Below are positions 57,300 to 64,000 of a stretch of 64,000 nucleotides of DNA, one piece after another (the stretch's first letter is position 1; every line of letters starts with the position of its first letter). Below the pieces are notes generated by a model. It saw only the letters and a program-made list of their open reading frames with translations, was not told the origin of the DNA and ran no database searches. Location of the stretch: contig JAWPHD010004487.1 of NCBI GenBank assembly GCA_037043455.1, forward strand, positions 62,001 through 126,000. Direction: 5' to 3'. The position numbers and the translations under genes are program-made. This DNA is from Cyrtodaria siliqua (Eukaryota > Mollusca > Bivalvia > Adapedonta > Hiatellidae).

Positions 57300-58736
57300 C
57301 ATAAAGCAGATGTAAATCAGAGTGACAATGATGGTATTACTCCCCTGTATATTGCATCTGCTAAAGACCACTGTGATGTAGTGAAGCTATTATTAGAACA
57401 CAAAGCAGATGTAAAACAGAGTGAAAAAGATGGTAATACTCCCCTGCATGCTGCATCTGCTTTTGACCGCTGTAATGTAGTGAAGCTATTATTAGAACAT
57501 AAAGCAGCTGTAAATCAGAGTAACAAAGATGGTCATACTCCCCTGTATGCTGCATCTGTTAATGACCACTGTGATGTAGTCAATGAATTATTAGAACACA
57601 AAGCAGATGTAAATCAGAGTGCCAATAATGGTATTACTCCCCTGCATGTTGCATCTAGAAATGGCCACTGTTATGTAGTGAAGCTATTATTAGAACACAA
57701 AGCAGATGTAAATCAGTGTTACAATAATGGTAATACTTCCCTGTATGCTGCATCTGTTAATGGCCACTGTGATGTAGTGAAGCTATTATTAGAACACAAA
57801 GCAGATGTTAATCAGAGTGACAAAGATGGTATAACTGCCATATATGTTGCATCTGTTAATGGCCACTGTGAAGTAGTGAAGCTATTATTAGAACACAAAG
57901 CAGATGTTAATCAGAGTGACAAAGATGGTATAACTGCCATATATGTTGCATCTGTTAATGGCCACTGTGAAGTAGTGAAGCTATTATTAGAACACAAAGC
58001 AGATGTAAATCAGAGTAACCCAGATGGTCTTACTCTGCTGTTTGTTGCATCTGTTAATGACCACTGTGATGTAGTGAAGCTATTATTAGAACACAAGGCA
58101 GATGTAAAGCAGAGGGACAAATATGGTATTACTCCTATGTATGCTGCGTCTTGTAATGGCCACTGTGATGTAGTAAAGCTATTATTAGAACACGGAGCAG
58201 CTGTAAATCAGAGTAACAATGATGGTAGTACTTTACTGCGTGTTGCATCTCTTAATGGCCACTGTGATGTAGTAAAGCTATTATTAAAACACAAAGCAGC
58301 TGTAAATCAGAGTAACACTAAAGGTATTACTCCCCTGCATGCTGCATCTTGTAATGGCCACTGTGAAGTAGTAAAGCTATTATTAGAACACAAAGCAGCT
58401 GTAAATCAGAGTAACAATAATGGTGGTACTTCACTGCGTGCTGCATCTCTTAATGGCCACTGTGATGTAGTAAAGCTATTATTAGAACGCAAAGCAGCTG
58501 TAAATCAGAGTAACAATAATGGTGATACTCCACTGTATGCTGCATCTTGTGGTGGCCACTGTGATGTAGTAAAGCTATTATTAGAACACAAAGCAGCTGT
58601 AAATCAGAGTGACAATGATAATAGAACTCCCCTCTATGTTGCATCTGTTCTTGGCCACTGTGATGTAGTGAAGCTATTATTAAAACATAAAGCAGCTGTA
58701 AGCCTAACAGAAAAAACAGGTACTAGCCCCTTGTGA
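57300..58736 (+). pseudogene. Ankyrin array beyond the premature stop
   Basis: The same reading frame continues for 14 more 33-residue ankyrin units without interruption until TGA at 58734-58736. The intact frame over about 1.4 kb shows that the stop at 57297 is a recent single-base change (GAA to TAA), a polymorphism or a sequence error. If the stop is absent in other alleles, the protein would be about 1481 residues. Two adjacent units, 57801-57899 and 57900-57998, are identical, evidence of recent unit duplication. Reverse-strand open frames here are shadows. Confidence 0.75.
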
Positions 58737-58960
58737 GCTGCATCTATCGAAGGGCATCATGAAACAGTCAAGCTACTTTTAGAAAAGGGTGCTGATGTGA
58801 CTGGGTGTCAAACAATGGTGATACCCTAATATGGACGGCCACTAGGAATGCCCACCATAGAGTTGTTGAGCTGTTATCACAACACAGTGCAGAAAATCGA
58901 CCCAAATAACACAAATGGAGCTACATACCTTTGTGCTTTATCTGGAAATGGTAACTCTTA
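58737..58960 (+). pseudogene. Frameshifted end of the ankyrin array
   Basis: After TGA at 58734 the frame still reads A-A-S-I-E-G-H-H-E-T-V-K-L-L-L-E-K-G-A-D-V-T. It then needs a shift near 58803 to continue as T-A-T-R-N-A-H-H-R-V-V-E-L-L, and another near 58908 for T-N-G-A-T-Y-L-C-A-L-S-G-N-G. Two or three ancestral repeats are thus decayed, and the present end of the gene is derived. Confidence 0.65.
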
Positions 58961-59044
58961 AAATAACAATAGTAATGCAACAATAATGGTTATCCTGCAA
59001 TAGCTGTTATTTCCAACAATACATCGCCATATACTAATTATGCA

Positions 59045-59930
59045 ATCATAACTGGGGTGCCAGTAGACTAATACTGAATACAGGGTACCAGTAGAATAAT
59101 AACGTATACTGGGTACCAGTAAACTAATAATGTTTACTGGGTACCATTCGTCTAATACATAATACAATACAGGGTACCAGTCGAATAATACTGCATACAG
59201 GGTACCAGTAGACTAATACTGCATACTGGGTATCAGTAGAATTATGCTGCGTACAGGGCATCAGTATACTAATCATATGTTCAGGCTACCAGTAGACTAA
59301 TACTGCGTACACGGTGCCAGTAAACTAATACTGCACACAGTGTACCAGTAGACTAATACTGTGGAAAGGGTACCAGTAGACTAATATTCTATACAGAAAA
59401 CCAGTAGATTAATAATGCATGCATGGTACCATTGGACTAATACTGCATACCGGGTACCAGTAGACTAATATTCCATACATGGTACCTGTAGACTGATATT
59501 CCATACATGATAACAGTAGACTAATACGGCATACAGGGGTACCAGTAGATTAATACTGCATACAGGGTACCATTTGACTAATACTGAATATAGCGTTCCA
59601 GTAGACTAATACTGCATACAGAGTACAAGTAGACTAACACTGAATACAGGGTATAAGTAGACTAAAACCGCATACATGGTACCAGCAGACTACAACTGCA
59701 TATACCAGTAGACAAATATTGCATTAAAAGTACCAGTAGAATAATACTCATTCAGGGTACCATTAGATTAATAATGCATACACGGGTACCAGGATACTAA
59801 TACCGCGAACTGGTTGCCAGTAGAATAATACTTCATACAGGGTACCAGTAGACTAATACTGTATATAAGATGAAGATACCAGTAGATTAATACTGCATAC
59901 AGGGTACCAGTGGACTAATACTGCTTAAGG
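59045..59930. repeat. 28-bp minisatellite, about 31 units
   Basis: Diverged tandem copies of a 28-bp unit built around GGTACCAGTAGACTAATACTG with CATACAG. The spacing was checked at 59172/59200. No coding potential and no spacers, so not a CRISPR. It starts about 90 bp after the ankyrin remnant. Confidence 0.85.
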
Positions 59931-60290
59931 ACAAATGCAAGTTATTAGGTTAGCATTTATAATAGACTGAAAACAGATTGTCGAGGGAGGGTTGCTAATT
60001 AGTATTTCTACAAGTCGACCAGGAAATGTAATTTTCACAGAACACATCCAAACAACAACATGCCTTAAAGCAAAAACAATCACGATGTCAATAAGAAGCA
60101 ATGCAGGTGACATCACAAACACCAACGGGTCGACAACAGGCCATCGCCTTGAAAACGGTCAGTGAAAATAGCCATTGACTGTTTAAACCAAGTTCTAGGG
60201 TTCATCAAACCTAACTTTTACCCTATTGTTATCTCAATAAAACGGACAGTATAACTAAGAAATCAACCCCAACTTATATTTTCTAACAAG
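59931..60290 (-). mobile_element. PLE 3'-end fragment
   Basis: The reverse strand reads from about 60270: ACTGTCCGTTTTATTGAGAT, then AACCCTAGAACTTGG, CACTGACCGTTTTCAAGGCG and a GTGTTTGTGATGTCA stretch. It matches, in order, the PLE tails at 5.03-5.25 and 47.73-47.95 kb. It separates the two minisatellites. The short reverse ORF at 59925-60125 is not supported. Confidence 0.6.
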
Positions 60291-61699
60291 CAATGTAACC
60301 GTAATAGGCATTAATAGGTAATATAAGATATTGTCTGAATACAACTTCACAATAAGGCTGAAATACTAGTATAGTATATGCTTTTTGGAAAGGAAGGCGA
60401 CAACCATCATGTGCACTATATACATATATAACCAGAAGAAATGTGCTAGAAAACAAGTAATAGAAACAAAACTCCTCCTGCGGTTCCTTCGTTATATGTG
60501 GTTGATATATCCTCCCTGCGGTTACATCATAATATGTGGTTGATATACCCTCACTGTGGTTCCGTCGTAATATGTGGCTTATATACCCTCCCTGTGGTTC
60601 CATCGTAATATGTGGTTGATATACCCTCCATGTGGATCCATCGTAATATATGGTTGATATACCCTCCCTGTGGTTTCATGATAATATATGGTTGATATAC
60701 CCTCTCTGTGGTTCCGTCGTAATATGTGGTTGATATACCCTCCCCGTGGTTCCATCGTAATATGTGGTTGATATACCCTCCCTGTGGTTTCATGATAATA
60801 TATGGTTGATATACCCTCTCTGTGGTTCCATCGTAATATTTGGTTGATGTACCCTTCCCGTGGTGCCGTCGTAATATGTGGTTGATATACACTCCCTGTG
60901 GTTTCATGATAATATATGGTTTATATACACTCTCTGTAGTTCCATCGTAATATGTGGTTGATATACCCTCCCCTGCGGTTTCGTCGTAATATGTGGTTGA
61001 TATACCCTCCCTGTGGTTCCGTCGTAATATGTGGTTGATATACCCTCCCTGTGGTTCCATCGTAATATGTGGTTGATATACCTTCCCTGTGGTTCCGTCG
61101 TAATATGTGGTTGATATACCCTCCCTGTGGTTCCGTCGTAATATGTGGTTGATATACCCTCCCTTTGGTTCCGTCGTAATATGTGGTTGATATACCCTCC
61201 CTGTGGTTCCGTCGTAATATGTGGTTGATATACCCTCCCTTTGGTTCCGTCGTAATATGTGGTTGATATACCCTCCCTGTGGTTCCGTCGTAATATGTGG
61301 TTGATATATACTCCATTGGGTACCGTCGTAATATGTGCTTGATATACCCTCCCAGCGGTTCCGTCGTACTATGTGGTTGATATACCCTCTCTGTGGTTCC
61401 GTCGTAAGATGTGGTTGATATACCCTCCCTGTGGTTCCGTCGTAATATGTGGTTAATAAACCCTCCCTGTGGTTCCATGGTAATATGTGATTGATATACC
61501 CTCCCAATGGTTCCGTCGTAATATGTGGTTGATATACCCATCCCTGTGGTTCCATCGTAATATGTGGTTAATATACCCTCCCTGTGGTTCCGTCGTAATA
61601 TATGGTTGATATACCTTCCCTGTGGTTCCATCGAAATATGTGGTTGATATACCCTCCCTGTGGTTCCGTCGTAATATGTGGTTGATATACCCTCCCTGT

Positions 61700-62614
61700 G
61701 GTTCCGTCGTAATATGTGGTTGATATACCTCCCTGTGGTTCCGTCGTAATATTTGGTTGATATACCCTCCCTGTGGTTCCATCGTAATATGTGGTTGATA
61801 TACCCTTCCTGTGGTTCCGTCGTAAAGTGTGGTGGATATACCCTCCCTGTGGTTCCGTCGAAATAAGTGGTTGATATACCTTCCCTGTGGTTCCATCGTT
61901 ATGCGTGTTGATATACCTACCTGTCATTCCGACGTAATATGTGGTTGATATACCCTCCCTATGGGTCCATGATAATACGTGGTTGATATACCCTCCCTGT
62001 GGATCCGTCGTAATATATGGTTGATATACCCTCCCTACGGTAATATCGTAATATGTGAATGATATGCATGTACTCTCCATGCGGTACATCGTAATATGTG
62101 GTTGATATCCTCTCCATTTACTATTTGCTAGATTCAACCTCCCTGTGGTTCCATCGTAATATGCGGTTGATATACCCTCCCTGTGTTTTCATCGTAAAAT
62201 GTGGTAGATATACCCTCCCTATGGTTTCTTCGTAATATGAGGTTGATATACCGTCCCTGTGGTTCCGTCGTAATATGTGATTGATATAACTTCCTCGTGG
62301 TTCCGTCGTAATATGTGGTATATATACCCTTCCTGCGGTTCCATCGTTATATATTGTTGATATACGCTCCATGTGGCTCTATCGTAATATGTGGTTGATA
62401 TACCCTTCCTGTGGCTACTTCGTAATATGTGGTTTATATACCCTTCCTGCGGTTCCATCGTAATATATGGTTGATAAACCCTCCATGTGACTCTATCGTA
62501 ATATGTAGTTGATATACCCTCCCTGTGGTTCCGTCGTAATATGTGGTTGATATACACTCCATTGGGTGCCGTCGTAATATGTGCTTGATATACTCTCCCT
62601 GCGGTTCCGTCGTA
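61700..62614. repeat. 903-bp higher-order repeat, copy 1
   Basis: Matches 62603-63517 at offset 903, including unusual internal variants (a non-repeat patch TTACTATTTGCTAGATTCAA at 62117, matched at 63020). The match breaks at 61699/62602 on the left and 62615/63518 on the right. Confidence 0.85.
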
Positions 62615-63517
62615 ATATGTGGTTGATATACCTCCCTGTGGTTCCGTCGTAATATTTGGTTGATATACCCTCCCTGTGGTTCCATCGTAATATGTGGTTG
62701 ATATACCCTTCCTGTGGTTCCGTCGTAAAGTGTGGTGGATATACCCTCCCTGTGGTTCCGTCGAAATAAGTGGTTGATATACCTTCCCTGTGGTTCCATC
62801 GTTATGCGTGTTGATATACCTACCTGTCATTCCGACGTAATATGTGGTTGATATACCCTCCCTATGGGTCCATGATAATACGTGGTTGATATACCCTCCC
62901 TGTGGATCCGTCGTAATATATGGTTGATATACCCTCCCTACGGTAATATCGTAATATGTGAATGATATGCATGTACTCTCCATGCGGTACATCGTAATAT
63001 GTGGTTGATATCCTCTCCATTTACTATTTGCTAGATTCAACCTCCCTGTGGTTCCATCGTAATATGCGGTTGATATACCCTCCCTGTGTTTTCATCGTAA
63101 AATGTGGTAGATATACCCTCCCTATGGTTTCTTCGTAATATGAGGTTGATATACCGTCCCTGTGGTTCCGTCGTAATATGTGATTGATATAACTTCCTCG
63201 TGGTTCCGTCGTAATATGTGGTATATATACCCTTCCTGCGGTTCCATCGTTATATATTGTTGATATACGCTCCATGTGGCTCTATCGTAATATGTGGTTG
63301 ATATACCCTTCCTGTGGCTACTTCGTAATATGTGGTTTATATACCCTTCCTGCGGTTCCATCGTAATATATGGTTGATAAACCCTCCATGTGACTCTATC
63401 GTAATATGTAGTTGATATACCCTCCCTGTGGTTCCGTCGTAATATGTGGTTGATATACACTCCATTGGGTGCCGTCGTAATATGTGCTTGATATACTCTC
63501 CCTGCGGTTCCGTCGTA
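62603..63517. repeat. 903-bp higher-order repeat, copy 2
   Basis: Second copy of the block above, overlapping copy 1 by about 12 bp because the junction falls within a shared 38-bp unit. Confidence 0.85.
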
Positions 63518-64000
63518 CTATGTGGTTGATATACCCTCCCTGTGGTTCCGTCGTAAGATGTGGTTGATATACCCTCCTGTGGTTCCACAGTAACATGTGG
63601 TTGATATACCCTCCCTGTGGTTCCATCTTAATATGTGGTCGATGTAGCCTCACTGTGGTTCCGTCGTTATATGTTGTTGATATACCTGACCCATTGTTCC
63701 GTCGTAATATGTGGTTGATATACCCTCCCTGTGGTTCTATCGTAATATATGGTTGATTACCCTCCATGTGGTGCAATCGTAATTGATGGTAAATATTCCA
63801 TCCCTGCGGTTTCGTCGTAACATGTGGTCGATATACCCTCCATGTGATTCCATCGTAATATATGGTTGATATTACACCCTTGTGGTTCCGTAGTAATATG
63901 TGGTTGATATACCGTCCCTGATGTTCCGTCGTAATAAACGGTTGATATACCCTCCCTGTGCTTCCATCGTTATATGTGGTTGATATACCATACATGTGGT

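Larger units (their letters stand above)
60470..64000. repeat. 38-bp minisatellite, about 90 units, runs off the window
   Basis: Tandem 38-bp units centred on GTCGTAATATGTGGTTGATA followed by TACCCTCCCTGTGGTTCC. The period was checked at 61022/61060. The unit lacks stop codons in all three reverse frames, and 38 is not a multiple of 3, so every reverse frame stays open. This yields spurious proteins with a 38-residue repeat (for example G-I-S-T-T-Y-Y-D-G-T-T-G-R-V-Y). Within it, a 903-bp block is duplicated in tandem. Confidence 0.9.

Noticed and set aside
60551..61631. Long reverse ORFs (up to 334 codons) with a Tyr/Gly-rich 38-residue repeat
   Set aside because: They arise from a 38-bp minisatellite that lacks stops in all three reverse frames. 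Overlapping ORFs give the same peptide in different frames, which a real gene would not.
59045..63999. CRISPR-like arrays
   Set aside because: The 28- and 38-bp repeats are contiguous with no unique spacers, and the genome is eukaryotic.

Overview
The window looks like nuclear DNA of a bivalve mollusc, most likely a clam. It is AT-rich, has introns with GT/AG borders, and is packed with degenerate retroelements and with the tandem-core repeats (runs of GTCC near one end, long AGGTCA-rich cores) familiar from bivalve genomes. There is no prokaryotic gene organisation. All comparisons were made by eye; family names come from memory of motifs, not from searches.

The one host gene I can assemble runs on the + strand from about 38.3 kb to 58.7 kb. 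Four coding exons join in phase: 38298-38529, 48067-48305, 50759-50906 and 54910 onward. They encode a DZIP3-like HEPN domain with an Rx4H motif, a short coiled coil, a P-loop STAND-type NTPase and a long run of 33-residue ankyrin repeats. The architecture suggests an innate-immunity type sensor (ligand-binding repeats, NTPase switch, possible RNase). An in-frame TAA at 57297 cuts the ankyrin array after about a third, and the 3' tail is frameshifted, so it encodes either a shortened protein (about 1002 residues) or a decaying gene.

From left to right: 0-5.3 kb holds Penelope-like element (PLE) copies, one split by a hAT-like insertion. 5.5-14.4 kb holds tandem-core repeat elements, a MITE and another PLE fragment. 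14.9-16.3 kb has a possible terminal exon and its decayed duplicate. 16.3-22.9 kb is a complete but dead L1/Tx1-type LINE on the - strand with a 16-bp target-site duplication. 23.9-40.9 kb is a near-perfect tandem duplication of 8.5 kb (period 8557 bp) that carries the first exon of the HEPN gene, a Tigger-like transposon and repeat arrays. 41.2-48.0 kb has the best PLE copy, more arrays and a third PLE fragment. 48.0-59.0 kb is the rest of the HEPN/STAND/ankyrin gene, whose introns hold repeats and a PLE N-terminal fragment. 59.0-64.0 kb is a 28-bp and then a 38-bp minisatellite.

The most interesting signals are: the HEPN-STAND-ankyrin gene itself; the duplication of its first exon, with a 67-bp patch copied from the neighbouring PLE at the breakpoint; and an in-frame TGA shared by three PLE copies at what I recall as a conserved cysteine position, which fits published reports of selenocysteine-encoding Naiad PLEs in clams.
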